Positions 8,688 through 17,942 are shown, numbered from the stretch's first letter. The stretch is DNA of 64,000 bases from Caldicoprobacter oshimai DSM 21659 (GCA_000526435.1 JAGB01000002.1:62001-126000); one strand, 5' to 3'. The notes: generated by a model not told the origin, from the letters alone. Numbers and translations are program-made.

Positions 8688-10439
8688 CTAAACAGCCATC
8701 AATTCCTCACTTGTGCTCTGCGCCTTACACAGCTGGCTGTACAGGCCCCCTTTCTTGAGAAGCTCATTGTGCCTACCAGCTTCCACTATTTCACCATCCT
8801 TGAGCACGATGATTTGGTCAGCATCGCGAATGGTCGACAGACGGTGAGCAATCACTATGGTGGTCCTGTTCTTCATAAGATTCTCCAGAGCCTCCTGGAT
8901 CAACTTTTCAGTCTGGGTATCGACCGATGAAGTGGCCTCATCCAGAATTAATATTGGTGCATCCTTAAGAAGCGCACGGGCTATGGAAATCCTCTGTTTC
9001 TGCCCTCCCGACAGCTTCACGCCCCTTTCGCCTACCCTCGTGTTGTATCCTTCGGGCAGCTCCATTATAAAATCGTGGGCATTGGCAGCCTTTGCGGCTG
9101 CAATGACCTCTTCATCGGTGGCATCAGGCCGACCATATAGAATGTTTTCCTTCACGGTACCATTGAACAAGAATACGTCCTGCGACACCATGCTTATCTG
9201 TTTTCTCAGGCTGCTCAGCTTAATCTTTCTTATGTCTATGTCGTCTATTAGGATCTGGCCGGAATCAGGGTCATAAAACCTGGGTATCAGGTTGGCAATG
9301 GTGGTCTTACCCACCCCCGTGGGGCCTACCAGCGCTATCATCTCGCCAGGATTCACCTTAAAGGACACGTTTTTCAATACCGGCACGTCATCGACATAGC
9401 GGAAACTTACATTTCTGAACTCTATCTTGCCCTTGACCCTGTCCACCTTTATTGCATCGGGGTCATCCTTTATCTCAGGCTCCTCATTCAATATCTCAAA
9501 CACCCGTTCAGCACTGGCCAGCGCGTGCTGTATACCTTCATTGATCATCCCAAATGAGGTTATGGGCTGGTAAAAGGTATTAAGGTATAGCAGAAAAGCC
9601 ACCAAATCCTCCAGCGCCAGCTGATTGGCCAGGGCCAGCCTGCCACCGAAGAATATGACTATAACCGTCCCCAGTCCGGATACAAACTCTATACTGGGAT
9701 GAAAAGCATTGCTCAGCTTAAGCGCACGCAATATGGCCCTGGTGTAAGCGGCTATCCGACTCAAAGTGCGCTTGCTTTCATATTCCTCCTGAGTGAAAGC
9801 CTTAATCTCCTTGATTCCAGAAAAATTGTCCTGAAGGATTGCGCTAACCTCTGCAATTTCTTTCTGCGCTTCCTTAAACATTGGACGGGATATCTTGCTG
9901 AACTTCACAACCATCCAGAAAAGCAAGGGAATAGGTATAAGTGTGTAAAGTGCCAGCTTCAAATTCATGGAAAACAGGATGACAGACACCCCGATCAGCA
10001 TCAATCCGTTGACCACCAGAGTTGGGATGGCATGAGCCAGCAGCTGTTCAAAGTTTCGAGTGTCATCGAGAACCCTGGACATGAGCTCTCCCGTTTGCTT
10101 GTCATGGAAAAACCTCAGCGATAGCTTTTGCAGATGGTCATACAAATGGCTCCTTATGTTCTCCAGTATCTTCCACGCGGCATAGTGAGATATGTAGTTG
10201 GTACCAAACTGCGACACCGCTCTCAACAAGTATATCGCAATTACGGCCAGCGCAAGGAAATTGACCTGGGCTATGCTTGCCTTCCCCTCTATGCTCTGGG
10301 TCACCGTGCTTATCAGGTTGCGAATCATCCACGGACCTGCCATATTCATCGCCGTAACCATTATCATGCAAACTGTGGCAACAAATATATGAAGCCTATA
10401 GGGCTTCATATATCGCATAAGCGCTTTCAGTTCCTTCAT
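8688..10439 (-). CDS. ABC exporter, fused membrane and ATPase domains (MsbA/LmrA type)
   Basis: A 583-residue half-transporter. An N-terminal type I exporter membrane domain (about residues 1-310, six hydrophobic segments) is followed by a nucleotide-binding domain. That domain has Walker A GPTGVGKTT (near 373), signature LSGGQKQR (near 478), Walker B ILILDEATSSVD and the switch His in VIAHRLST. It should act as a homodimer exporting a lipid, drug or peptide. It lies directly downstream of a MarR-family regulator on the same strand, 22 bases apart. This layout is common for substrate-inducible efflux, so the regulator probably controls it. The start has a GGGGGG-rich ribosome site. The substrate cannot be read from the sequence. 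Confidence 0.92.
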   Translation of the reverse strand: MKELKALMRYMKPYRLHIFVATVCMIMVTAMNMAGPWMIRNLISTVTQSIEGKASIAQVNFLALAVIAIYLLRAVSQFGTNYISHYAAWKILENIRSHLYDHLQKLSLRFFHDKQTGELMSRVLDDTRNFEQLLAHAIPTLVVNGLMLIGVSVILFSMNLKLALYTLIPIPLLFWMVVKFSKISRPMFKEAQKEIAEVSAILQDNFSGIKEIKAFTQEEYESKRTLSRIAAYTRAILRALKLSNAFHPSIEFVSGLGTVIVIFFGGRLALANQLALEDLVAFLLYLNTFYQPITSFGMINEGIQHALASAERVFEILNEEPEIKDDPDAIKVDRVKGKIEFRNVSFRYVDDVPVLKNVSFKVNPGEMIALVGPTGVGKTTIANLIPRFYDPDSGQILIDDIDIRKIKLSSLRKQISMVSQDVFLFNGTVKENILYGRPDATDEEVIAAAKAANAHDFIMELPEGYNTRVGERGVKLSGGQKQRISIARALLKDAPILILDEATSSVDTQTEKLIQEALENLMKNRTTIVIAHRLSTIRDADQIIVLKDGEIVEAGRHNELLKKGGLYSQLCKAQSTSEELMAV

Positions 10440-10461
10440 AAGAACCCCCCTTAATTCCCTT

Positions 10462-10884
10462 TTAATGATTACCCTTTATAAGCTTATCCAGCAAACTTTT
10501 AAGAGTTTTCAGCTCTTCCTGGCTTAACACGCCCATCCTCTCTTCTATATTTTTTTGATGCCTGGGGATCAGCTCTTCCTTCAGCCTCTTGCCCTCTTCG
10601 GTCAGCTTAATCAACCACACGCGCCTGTCGTCCTTGCAGTGTACGCGGTAAACCCAGTTGTTCTGCTCCATGCGGTCAATTAGCCCTGTCATGTTGCTGG
10701 CATTGCAGTTGAGCTCCTTTGCCAGCTCGTGGCTTGGAATTCCTTCATCGCCGATGTGGTACAACGCATGAAACTGGGGCCAAGTGATGCCGTTCTGTGC
10801 CAGCTTATTGTGCAGTTCCCTCTTGATGCCGTTGTACGCATCCCTCAAAGCCTTGTAAACCTCCAGCTCTAGAGAACCATTCAC
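10462..10884 (-). CDS. MarR-family transcriptional regulator
   Basis: A protein of about 140 residues with the MarR winged helix. The helix-turn-helix is GIPSHELAKELNCNASNMTGL and the wing is DDRRVWLIKLTEEGKRL. The GTG at 10884 is favoured because GGAGG sits eight bases upstream; the in-frame GTG at 10893 overlaps that site. MarR dimers repress their own operon until a small ligand binds. The gene heads a two-gene unit with the ABC exporter, its likely target. The 278 bases upstream contain no other gene on this strand. Confidence 0.9.
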   Translation of the reverse strand: MNGSLELEVYKALRDAYNGIKRELHNKLAQNGITWPQFHALYHIGDEGIPSHELAKELNCNASNMTGLIDRMEQNNWVYRVHCKDDRRVWLIKLTEEGKRLKEELIPRHQKNIEERMGVLSQEELKTLKSLLDKLIKGNH

Positions 10885-11171
10885 CTGGATCACCTCCGTT
10901 AGATTTGCTTATCGCCTGCCTACCTTAATGCTGGAATGAATCCTGCAATGGACATCATGACTATCTTTTCGTGAGCACGACAAGACTGCAAAGAATATAA
11001 AAAATTGCCTATAGCAAATTTATCAAATATTTCACACCTGAATTATATAGCATTTAAATAATTGGTGTCAACAAAATTAATTCTCCAAAAAATAAAAGAG
11101 GAGGGCATAAGCTCATAAGCTCACCCCTTCCCTCATTTTTGAACCTTCAGTTATGACTATAACTTTATAAA

Positions 11172-11357
11172 TCAAGCTTTAAGGCCTGTGGTTGCGATGC
11201 CTTCAATCAAATACCGCTGGAAAGCAAAGAAAATTATAAGCACCGGTACCAGCGAAAGAGTTGACATGGCCAGCAATCCACCCCAGTTGGTTTTGGTGGT
11301 AGCATCGTTAAATGCTCTCAAAGCCAGCCAATCTGATAAAATCACTCCACCAGCCAC
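11172..11357 (-). pseudogene. 3' fragment of a carbohydrate ABC transporter permease (MalG-like)
   Basis: The frame reads NWGGLLAMSTLSLVPVLIIF, then FFAFQRYLIEGIATTGLKA and a stop. This is the standard last transmembrane segment and tail of MalG-type sugar permeases. The roughly 220 residues that should precede it are missing. Upstream the frame runs into the esterase stop region at 11342-11357. So a deletion has joined the esterase 3' end to the permease 3' end. A GC-rich imperfect hairpin with T-rich tail at about 11100-11140 may be the old terminator of the transporter operon. Not functional. Confidence 0.8.
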
Positions 11358-12133
11358 TGCAACGCCTTCTCTATGTATTTATCCCAAAATTTCCAGTCGT
11401 GGAATCCTCTATCCTCTACATAGGTGTGTTCAACGCCTTCTGCTGCCAAAAAATCCCTAAATTTGCGGTTGTTCTCTACCAAAAAGTCTTCCGTCCCGCA
11501 GGCAATATAAATCCTGGGGATGACGCCCTTCTCCTCTTTTATCTTCTTTACAAGGAATTCGGGATCCTTATCGCTGCCCTTCAATTTTGACAGATCACCG
11601 AAGACGTACTCATAATAGCTTCTCCGTGCAAATATCCACTCGGCCTCTTCGCTGGAGACTACAGCCTGGTCGATTATCAATGCCGCCGAAAGGGCTACTA
11701 TAGCGCCAAAGGTGTTATAATACTTAAGCCCGTTTCTGAGAGCCCCGTAACCGCCCATGGAAAGCCCACCTATGAAGGTATCCTCCCGTTTAAAAGACAA
11801 TGGGAACAATTTTCTCGTTTCTTCCACCAGTTCACGCCCAATAAACTCGCCATAATAGTTATGCCCCGCCTGCTGGTCAACGTAGAAGCTGTTATCTCCC
11901 GACGGCATAATCACTGCCACGTTGTACTTTTGAGCCAGCTTGGCTATGCGGGTATTCACCAGCCAATCGTTGTGCCCACCCATGATTCCGTGCAGCAAGT
12001 AAAGCGTCTTGAAAGGCTTCACCTCATGTGGAGCAATATTTTTCATGGCAGGTGAATCTGTGGGGATAACTGCTTTGTACACAACGTTTCTCATAAGAGC
12101 ATTTGAAAAATAGCTGACATCAATTATAGCCAT
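11342..12133 (-). CDS. Esterase of the FrmB/acyl-esterase alpha/beta hydrolase family
   Basis: A 263-residue alpha/beta hydrolase without signal peptide. LLHGIMGGHNDW forms the oxyanion region. The nucleophile Ser125 is in GLSMGG. The acid is probably the Asp in ACGTEDFLV, and the His is in RGFHDWKFW near the C-terminus. The family includes acetyl and feruloyl-type carbohydrate esterases and S-formylglutathione hydrolases. Beside a sugar-permease remnant, a role in deacylating imported plant oligosaccharides is plausible but is inference. GGGGAGGGAG precedes the ATG. The end of the gene abuts the deleted permease but the hydrolase itself appears full length. Confidence 0.85.
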   Translation of the reverse strand: MAIIDVSYFSNALMRNVVYKAVIPTDSPAMKNIAPHEVKPFKTLYLLHGIMGGHNDWLVNTRIAKLAQKYNVAVIMPSGDNSFYVDQQAGHNYYGEFIGRELVEETRKLFPLSFKREDTFIGGLSMGGYGALRNGLKYYNTFGAIVALSAALIIDQAVVSSEEAEWIFARRSYYEYVFGDLSKLKGSDKDPEFLVKKIKEEKGVIPRIYIACGTEDFLVENNRKFRDFLAAEGVEHTYVEDRGFHDWKFWDKYIEKALQWLVE

Positions 12134-12220
12134 AGTTCTCCCTCCCCTTACAGCTTAACACAGAACCTAGACATCTGCAATACGCAATCCTGTCGGCTGC
12201 AACACGACACAAAAAAATAA

Positions 12221-12251
12221 AAAACCACCTGACTCACCCAGGTGGTTTTAT
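12221..12251 (-). terminator. Intrinsic terminator of the tRNA-Ala gene
   Basis: On the minus strand, AAACCACCTG pairs with CAGGTGGTTT around a short loop and is followed by TTATTTTTTT. It lies immediately after the CCA end of the tRNA, as expected for a single tRNA transcript. Confidence 0.85.
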
Positions 12252-12254
12252 CTA

Positions 12255-12329
12255 TGGTGGAGCTGAAGGGATTTGAACCCTCGACCCCCACAATGCGAGT
12301 GTGGTGCTCTCCCGCTGAGCTACAGCCCC
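12255..12329 (-). tRNA. tRNA-Ala, anticodon CGC
   Basis: A 75-base cloverleaf can be folded on the minus strand. The acceptor stem GGGGCTG pairs with CAGCTCC and contains the G3:U70 wobble that marks alanine tRNAs. The D arm has GCTC/GAGC. The anticodon stem CCACA/TGTGG carries loop CTCGCAT with anticodon CGC. The T arm has GGTTCAAAT. The 3' CCA is encoded. A terminator follows at once. An ISNCY-like element starts about 70 bases upstream of the 5' end; the tRNA gene itself is intact. Confidence 0.95.
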
Positions 12330-12397
12330 TTATCATATTATAATTATATTCATTTTCTATCAAAAATTCAAGCCAAAAAGCCAAAAAATGTTGTTAT

Positions 12398-12440
12398 TCT
12401 GTGATAATGTCATATTGAAATTATTCTGATATAATGTCAT
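12398..12440 (+). repeat. Left terminal repeat of the ISNCY-like element
   Basis: Two copies of a TGATAATGTCAT-like motif, about 25 bases apart. They mirror the two TGACATT-containing copies at 14143-14198 on the other strand. These are probably the transposase binding sites. The transposase start is 24 bases further in. Confidence 0.6.
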
Positions 12441-12463
12441 ACATGAGAGAGGAGATATTCAAC

Positions 12464-13807
12464 ATGACACAAAAAGAAATGACCCGTTTAAGAGTCATAA
12501 ATCAAACAATCGATAAAGTTATAACCATCAGAGAAGCTGCTGAGCTTCTAAACCTCAGTGAACGCCAAGTAATAAGGTTGAAAAAGGGAGTTTTGAAAGA
12601 AGGACCTGCGTTCATCATCCACAAAAACAGAGGTCGAAAGCCCCAGCATGCTCTCTCTGATGAACTTAAAAACACCATCATTAACCTTAAAAAAAGCGAA
12701 AAATACTGTGACGTAAACTTCAACCATTTCGTCGACTTACTTATGGAAAATGAAAACATTAAAGTAAGTTATTCCTCTGTATACAGAATTCTAACAAAAG
12801 AAGGTATTAGCAGCCCTAGAAAACACCGTAAACGTAAAGCCCACCACAGAAGAAAAAGGATGCCCCAGAAAGGTATGCTCGTCCAAATAGATGCTTCTAA
12901 ACACGATTGGATAGATGGACTTCCACCTTTTACCCTCCACGGGGCTATTGATGATGCCACAGGCGAAATACTCGCTCTATTCTTCACTCAACAAGAGTGT
13001 ATGGAAGGATACTTTGAAATCATACGTCAAATAATCACTAATCATGGCGTTCCCTTAAGCCTGTACTCTGACCGCCATACCATCTTCGTCTCTCCCAATG
13101 ATGGTAAACTTTCTATCGAAGAACAACTTGCAGGAAAAACAGTTAACCTTACACAGTTCGGCAGAGCTATGGAAGAACTCGGCATCAATATAATCAAAGC
13201 CAGATCCCCTCAGGCTAAAGGGCGTGTCGAAAAACTCTGGGATACTCTTCAGAATAGGTTGAAAGCCGAACTTAAAATCTATGGCATCAATTCAATTGAG
13301 GCTGCTAATGCTTTTTTACCCAGATTTATTCAATCCTACAACAAAAGATTCGGGGTTGAGCCTGAAAACCCACAGCCTGCGTTCAGGCCTCCTAACCCTG
13401 CTATCAACCTCGACTATATCCTGTGCATCAAGGAACGTCGCACCATCATCGAAGGCTCTGCCTTCTCATACAAGGGGAAATATTATCAACTGGTCAAGGA
13501 CGGCAAAAAAGTCCCTGCTATGCCCAAAGCTAAACTTACCGTCCTATTCAGCCCTAAAATAGGCGTAAAAGCTTTCTATGCCGGTACGATATATGATACC
13601 CTAATACTTGAAGAACGACCTAAAAAACAAGCTTTACGGCAGTCTGAGCATAAATCAGAGAAAAAGCATAATCCCGTAAAACCGGCTCCTGACCACCCAT
13701 GGAAACAACAAGCTCAAAAAAGGCCTAGAATCTCTTACGAGGAAACTGATCGTGAAATCCTTGAGATGCTAGACCAGCTGTTTAATTCCACACGAGCTTG
13801 GGCATAG
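12464..13807 (+). CDS. ISNCY-family DDE transposase
   Basis: A 447-residue transposase with an N-terminal helix-turn-helix (ITIREAAELLNLSERQVIRL) and a central rve-type integrase core. Likely catalytic acids are Asp in LVQIDASKHDW, Asp in LYSDRHTIF and Glu in GRVEKLWDTL. A basic C-terminal tail follows. The ATG at 12464 is chosen because AGGAG lies eight bases upstream; an earlier in-frame ATG at 12434 lacks a site. The reading frame is intact, so the element may still move. Lower GC than the neighbouring chromosomal genes fits a recent arrival. Confidence 0.85.
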   Translation: MTQKEMTRLRVINQTIDKVITIREAAELLNLSERQVIRLKKGVLKEGPAFIIHKNRGRKPQHALSDELKNTIINLKKSEKYCDVNFNHFVDLLMENENIKVSYSSVYRILTKEGISSPRKHRKRKAHHRRKRMPQKGMLVQIDASKHDWIDGLPPFTLHGAIDDATGEILALFFTQQECMEGYFEIIRQIITNHGVPLSLYSDRHTIFVSPNDGKLSIEEQLAGKTVNLTQFGRAMEELGINIIKARSPQAKGRVEKLWDTLQNRLKAELKIYGINSIEAANAFLPRFIQSYNKRFGVEPENPQPAFRPPNPAINLDYILCIKERRTIIEGSAFSYKGKYYQLVKDGKKVPAMPKAKLTVLFSPKIGVKAFYAGTIYDTLILEERPKKQALRQSEHKSEKKHNPVKPAPDHPWKQQAQKRPRISYEETDREILEMLDQLFNSTRAWA

Positions 13808-14142
13808 CATTTTTATCTATCGCTTCTCCTATAGATTATCATACAAGCTTTGATAATATTTATCAAGGCCTAGTTTCTTATTGCCTTTTTGCCCCCATAA
13901 TATAGTATTAAAAAGCCCTAGACTCAGAGTGCATGTCAAGTGGACCGTGGAATAAGTAATAAGTTGGAGTGACCCTAGAGCTTTGCTGCTTATGCCGCGA
14001 AAGCCACTTGACATGCACCCCCTTGGGTAAGCTTTTGCCTATGCCGGTGGGTGTATTACACCCACCGGCCTGCCTAGCGGCGAGCGTCAAAATTTCTAAT
14101 AGCTTTGCTATAAATTATCTCTGTAATATTTTTTAAAGCCCA
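13808..14142. other. Gene-free structured tail of the ISNCY-like element (possible ncRNA)
   Basis: No convincing coding sequence. Two strong palindromes stand out. A 15-bp perfect stem is made by GTGCATGTCAAGTGG (13929-13943) and its complement (14004-14018), enclosing about 60 bases. A 13-bp stem with almost no loop, GCCGGTGGGTGTA and its complement, lies at about 14043-14069. Either strand could give a folded RNA. On the minus strand the segment resembles the 3' tails of IS605 elements, which hold the guide (omega) RNA, but I cannot show homology. AT-rich sequence flanks it on both sides. Confidence 0.5.
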
Positions 14143-14198
14143 TAGTGACATTTTTACTGAATAAAAAATTATCCTTTTTGAGGTGACATTTTCACAGA
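14143..14198 (-). repeat. Right terminal repeat of the ISNCY-like element
   Basis: Contains two inverted copies of the terminal motif, AGTGACATTTTT at about 14143-14154 and GGTGACATTTTCACAGA at about 14182-14198. They match the left end in order and spacing class. The spacing between the copies is larger than on the left. Confidence 0.6.
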
Positions 14199-14207
14199 CT
14201 ATTGACA

Positions 14208-14264
14208 CCCTTGCATTCATCCCCGCCCTACAAGGACGAGGCTTTCTGCAGAATTCTTGTAAAT
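14208..14264. repeat. Solitary IS200/IS605 left end (57-nt duplicate)
   Basis: These 57 bases are, by direct reading, identical to 58700-58756, the tnpA-side end of the IS605 element in this window. The block contains the CCCCGCCCTACAAGGACGAGG hairpin. Flanking bases differ at both sides, so the identity stops at the element boundary. No tnpA or tnpB accompanies this copy. It begins about 10 bases after the ISNCY right end. The following 170 bases (14265-14434) hold only a short inverted repeat (ACAAAGCC with GGCTTTGT) and no gene I can support. Confidence 0.8.
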
Positions 14265-14434
14265 TTTGCGCAAACAAAGCCTTAGCAAATGGTTAAATAA
14301 GGAAACTCAACTGGACATACTTCGGCTTTGTTAACGCACCTATTAATAGCTTAGCCAGCTTGGTAAGCGAAAGGATTATTATTCGTATCCCCTCTATTGT
14401 CCTTTCCACAAAACCTTTAACTCGAGAACATTTT

Positions 14435-15136
14435 TTAACCAGTGTCTTCACAATTTATAACTATCTCAACTTGTTTAAATTCCCTGTAGTACTCCACCAG
14501 TTCGCTGGCTGAACAAATGGGGTGAGGTAAACATATCCCTGCCCTGCCCACATCCTGCGGCTGGTGTGCATCCGAGCCGGCAATCATAAGAAGGCCGTTT
14601 TTTGCAGCAAATTCATAGGCCAGGTCGTTGTGGGAATCGTGACGGGGATTGCCGTTAAACACCTCCACTCCATGAAGAAGGTCGGGATCAGCGGGCTTTA
14701 AACCTACCCTAAACGGATGTGCCTGGAATATAAGTATGTTGTGGTTGTCTATCAGTTTTTTAAAGCTTTCTAGCGTATGTTTATAAAGCTCGGGATTCTC
14801 GACGAGAAAATCCTCATCTATTCCGTATACGAGATAATCCTCTACGTCATCATGAAAGCGCAGTTCCATGCCCAGCATGACACGCAGTCCAATGCGCTCC
14901 CCTTCTTCCATCGCCGCTCTATATCCCGACAGAAACTTCTGCACTTTGGCCTCCCACGGCTGATCCCCCAATAGCTCGAAATAGCCGTCGTAATAGTGGT
15001 CCGTTATGATTATGCCCTGATAGCCGGCGTCCTTGTAATATCGCACCATCTTCACGGCCGAAACCTTGCCACACGGGCTCACCTCCGAGGTATGCACATG
15101 GGTATCAATCAAAAACGATTGTCCTTTCAACTGCAT
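14435..15136 (-). CDS. PHP-domain metal-dependent phosphoesterase
   Basis: A 233-residue PHP protein. The metal ligands follow the family pattern: Asp11, His13, His15 (IDTHVHT), ITDHYYD, Glu in GMELRFHDD, His in FQAHPFR and the final GSDAHQP. PHP proteins of this stand-alone class hydrolyse phosphoesters, nucleotides or histidinol-phosphate-like substrates; the substrate is not readable here. The start ATG has AAAGGAGA seven bases upstream. The gene stands alone between IS debris and a 217-base gap without visible features. Confidence 0.85.
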   Translation of the reverse strand: MQLKGQSFLIDTHVHTSEVSPCGKVSAVKMVRYYKDAGYQGIIITDHYYDGYFELLGDQPWEAKVQKFLSGYRAAMEEGERIGLRVMLGMELRFHDDVEDYLVYGIDEDFLVENPELYKHTLESFKKLIDNHNILIFQAHPFRVGLKPADPDLLHGVEVFNGNPRHDSHNDLAYEFAAKNGLLMIAGSDAHQPQDVGRAGICLPHPICSASELVEYYREFKQVEIVINCEDTG

Positions 15137-15353
15137 CGTCTCCTTTATTACCGCAGAGATTTCATACTTAATGTACTGTACTTTTTAGCACACGCATCTT
15201 ATTATAATAGATAACCGGTACCCGTTCAATAGCCTACCTCGGAGAATGCAGCCACGTGTCAATATTTTAATATAAAGTAATATGTTTCCTAACATGATTT
15301 CTGCAACCGACGAATAAGAGCGAATATAAGCCTCGCATTTAACATCAATGGCT

Positions 15354-17402
15354 TCAATTCAACGCTTTTAAAAGCTCATCCTTATCGACTATGGGAGCCT
15401 TGCAGGCAAAATTTTCGCATACATAAGCAGTAGCTCTGCCATCTACCGGCTTTTGCTCCCTTATATACGGCACCATCTGCTCCAGCTGCCTTCCTTCCTC
15501 ATCATCTGAATGCAGGAGGCTCACGGTATGGGGTGTAAACACGGAATTAAAAGCCTTGATCATATCCATAACGTCCTGGTTTTCTTTAGAACCGGCAAAA
15601 ACTATCTCCCTGGTGGGATACAGCGCAAACATGGCCGCCATCATAAAGTAAGTATGAGCAGCAGGGTATTGCTTAACGACGTCTGCAAAGGCCTTAAGCT
15701 GCCTTATCGCCATATCTTCCAGGCCCTGGTCTCCAGTCAATCTTGCCAGCCTTAACAGGTTCATAGCCGCAACTGAGTTTCCGGACGGCAAGGCTCCATC
15801 ATAAACCTCCTTTGGCCGTGCAATTAAATGCTCGCCGTCGCTGCCGTACAGAAAAAATCCACCCCTATCGGAATCCCAGAACAGGCGAATCATCTGCTGG
15901 TTTTCCCTGATGGCATATTGCAAATAAACCGGTTTGTACGTGGCCTCATAGAGCTCAATCAATCCCCATATCAGATAGGCATAATCATCCAGATAAGCCG
16001 GATATGCCGTCTCGCCATGTCTGTAGCGTGCCAGCAACCTGCCGCTTTCATCCACAAGTTTATGGAATACAAACTCCGCTGCCCTTTCGGCCGCCTGGAT
16101 ATAGCGTTGGTCTTGCAGTATTCTGCCGCCCATGGCCATGGCAGCTATCATCAAGCCGTTCCAGGAGGTCAAAATCTTATCATCCTTAAAAGGACGAACG
16201 CGCTGTTCTCGACGCATAAACACCCTTTGCCGCAAAGGCTCAATCAAGGCTTCATCCTGGTTTACGGGTGCTGAGGTGTGGATGCGATTTGGAATGCTTC
16301 TTCCCTCAAAATTCCCTTCATCCGTGATGCCATAATAATCGCAAAACATCTGCCCCTTCCTTTCTCCCAAAACGTCTTTTATCTCGCCTGGCATCCAGAG
16401 ATAGAACTTCCCTTCCTCTCCTTCAGAGTCGGCATCCTCAGCCGAATAAAATCCCCCTTCAGGCGATGTCATATCCCTGAGAACATAGGTAAATATTTTT
16501 TTTGCCACTTCAGCATACACATCTTTTTTGGTGCATAAATAGGCCTCCAGATAAGCAATGGCCAACAGCGCATTGTCATATAGCATTTTTTCAAAATGCG
16601 GTACCAACCACTTCCTGTCGGTGGAATAGCGCGAAAATCCGTATCCTATATGGTCGAATATCCCTCCCCGATACATCGCATCCAGGGTCTTTTCAACCAT
16701 TTCCAAAGCCTTCTGTTCACCGGTCATCTTCCAGTACCGCATGAGAAAATAAAGATTGTGTGGTATGGGAAATTTAGGCGCAGGACCGAATCCACCATAT
16801 ACCGGATCAAATGAGCGCTCAAGCCCTCTATAGGCCTCGTGAACGTCCTCTTTCGTCAAATCGTTCTCTCGAGAATCCAGTGTAAACTGATCCTGCAAGG
16901 CTTCAACGATCTTATTCCCCGATTCAATAAGGGCTTGCCTGTTGGTCCTCCAGGCCTGGGCCACCGCTTTCAATATATCGATAAGGCCCGGCATGCCCAT
17001 ACGCCCGTGTTTAGGGAAATAGGTTCCCGCATAAAAAGGCTTTTGATCCGGCGTCATTATAATGGTGAGGGGCCATCCTCCATGACCGGTAAGCGCCTGG
17101 CATACCGTCATGTATATGTGATCGATATCGGGCCTTTCCTCCCTGTCCACCTTTATGGAGATAAAATTTTCGTTGAGTATATCGGCCACTTCCTGGTCCT
17201 CAAAGGACTCTCTTTCCATAATATGGCACCAATGACAAGTGCTGTACCCTATGGATAAAAATATAGGCTTATCTTCCCGTTTTGCCTTATCAAAAGCCTC
17301 CTGACACCACGGATACCAGTCCACAGGATTGTAAGCGTGCTGAAGCAAATACGGAGATTTTTCTGAAATAAGCCTGTTTGGTTTACGGTTTTTCTCTTCC
17401 AT
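15354..17402 (-). CDS. Thioredoxin-domain protein, DUF255/YyaL (SSP411) family
   Basis: A 682-residue protein. The N-terminal thioredoxin-like domain contains [15 protein letters not shown] with a CxxC pair near residue 50, followed by [10 protein letters not shown]. The rest is an (alpha/alpha)6 barrel of the kind seen in N-acylglucosamine 2-epimerases (for example [22 protein letters not shown]). This architecture is that of the widely conserved YyaL/spermatogenesis-associated 20 family, whose biochemical role is unsettled. The length is normal for the family. The gene is monocistronic. The 228 bases upstream of it, to the terminator at 17603, hold no other gene. Confidence 0.88.
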   Translation of the reverse strand: MEEKNRKPNRLISEKSPYLLQHAYNPVDWYPWCQEAFDKAKREDKPIFLSIGYSTCHWCHIMERESFEDQEVADILNENFISIKVDREERPDIDHIYMTVCQALTGHGGWPLTIIMTPDQKPFYAGTYFPKHGRMGMPGLIDILKAVAQAWRTNRQALIESGNKIVEALQDQFTLDSRENDLTKEDVHEAYRGLERSFDPVYGGFGPAPKFPIPHNLYFLMRYWKMTGEQKALEMVEKTLDAMYRGGIFDHIGYGFSRYSTDRKWLVPHFEKMLYDNALLAIAYLEAYLCTKKDVYAEVAKKIFTYVLRDMTSPEGGFYSAEDADSEGEEGKFYLWMPGEIKDVLGERKGQMFCDYYGITDEGNFEGRSIPNRIHTSAPVNQDEALIEPLRQRVFMRREQRVRPFKDDKILTSWNGLMIAAMAMGGRILQDQRYIQAAERAAEFVFHKLVDESGRLLARYRHGETAYPAYLDDYAYLIWGLIELYEATYKPVYLQYAIRENQQMIRLFWDSDRGGFFLYGSDGEHLIARPKEVYDGALPSGNSVAAMNLLRLARLTGDQGLEDMAIRQLKAFADVVKQYPAAHTYFMMAAMFALYPTREIVFAGSKENQDVMDMIKAFNSVFTPHTVSLLHSDDEEGRQLEQMVPYIREQKPVDGRATAYVCENFACKAPIVDKDELLKALN

Positions 17403-17602
17403 GTCGACTTCCTTTCATGTTTAGGATAAAGTAACCATCTTTTCACTTTTATTTTTATCATCAGCAGTACTTCTTATACTTTTCTAGATATAACCTTAAG
17501 CAAAGCAAAAATTCACAAGGATTTTTTATATGATGCATCTACACATCCATTTCACAATGAGCTTTATATACATTTGGATAACTTTATAACCAAAACAAAA
17601 AT

Positions 17603-17626
17603 GGGGTACTGCTCAATCAGTACCCC
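17603..17626 (-). terminator. Intrinsic terminator after the small basic gene
   Basis: On the minus strand, GGGGTACT and AGTACCCC form an 8-bp perfect stem with an 8-base loop, followed by ATTTTTGTTTT. It begins six bases after the stop of the small basic protein gene. Confidence 0.85.
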
Positions 17627-17631
17627 AGACA

Positions 17632-17805
17632 TCATTTAAACAACTTTCTGAGAGCCCTGGCCGTTACCCTGCCTGCAGCTCTGCGCGCTGCCCGTTTGGC
17701 GACAGCCCCGGGCCCTTTGCTGACGGCATGGACATCCCCTAGAAAACGAGCCAGGCCATACAGCAGGCTTCTGGTCTGGCTAATACCGCTCCTTTTCCTT
17801 GGCAT
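17632..17805 (-). CDS. Small highly basic protein, unknown function
   Basis: A 57-residue protein with many Arg and Lys residues, especially in the C-terminal half (KRAARRAAGRVTARALRK). Its N-terminal part, SLLYGLARFLGDVHAV, resembles other small clostridial hypothetical proteins I recall. GGAGG lies ten bases before ATG 17805 (an in-frame TTG is at 17814). A good terminator follows. The charge would suit nucleic-acid or membrane binding, but no function is known to me. Confidence 0.6.
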   Translation of the reverse strand: MPRKRSGISQTRSLLYGLARFLGDVHAVSKGPGAVAKRAARRAAGRVTARALRKLFK

Positions 17806-17942
17806 GCCCTTCAAGCCTCCTCTCGGGCACCGTTAACCGTAAGCCCAACTTTAATATAGCACCGTAACAAGTTACCAATCACATATACCTGCAAATACAA
17901 AGATATAACACCACCATAACTCTTTCAAGGAATACCTTAAAA

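Larger units (their letters stand above)
12398..14198 (+). mobile_element. ISNCY (IS1202-like) insertion sequence
   Basis: An element of about 1.8 kb with one transposase. The left end reads TCTGTGATAATGTCAT and the right end, reverse complemented, TCTGTGAAAATGTCAC. Each end contains a second, inner copy of the TGA-TAATGTCA-type motif (12423-12440; complement of 14145-14163), so the termini are paired repeats. The transposase gene occupies 12464-13807. About 330 bases without a gene then lie inside the right end, containing large palindromes. The outermost bases and any target duplication cannot be settled by eye. Confidence 0.7.
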
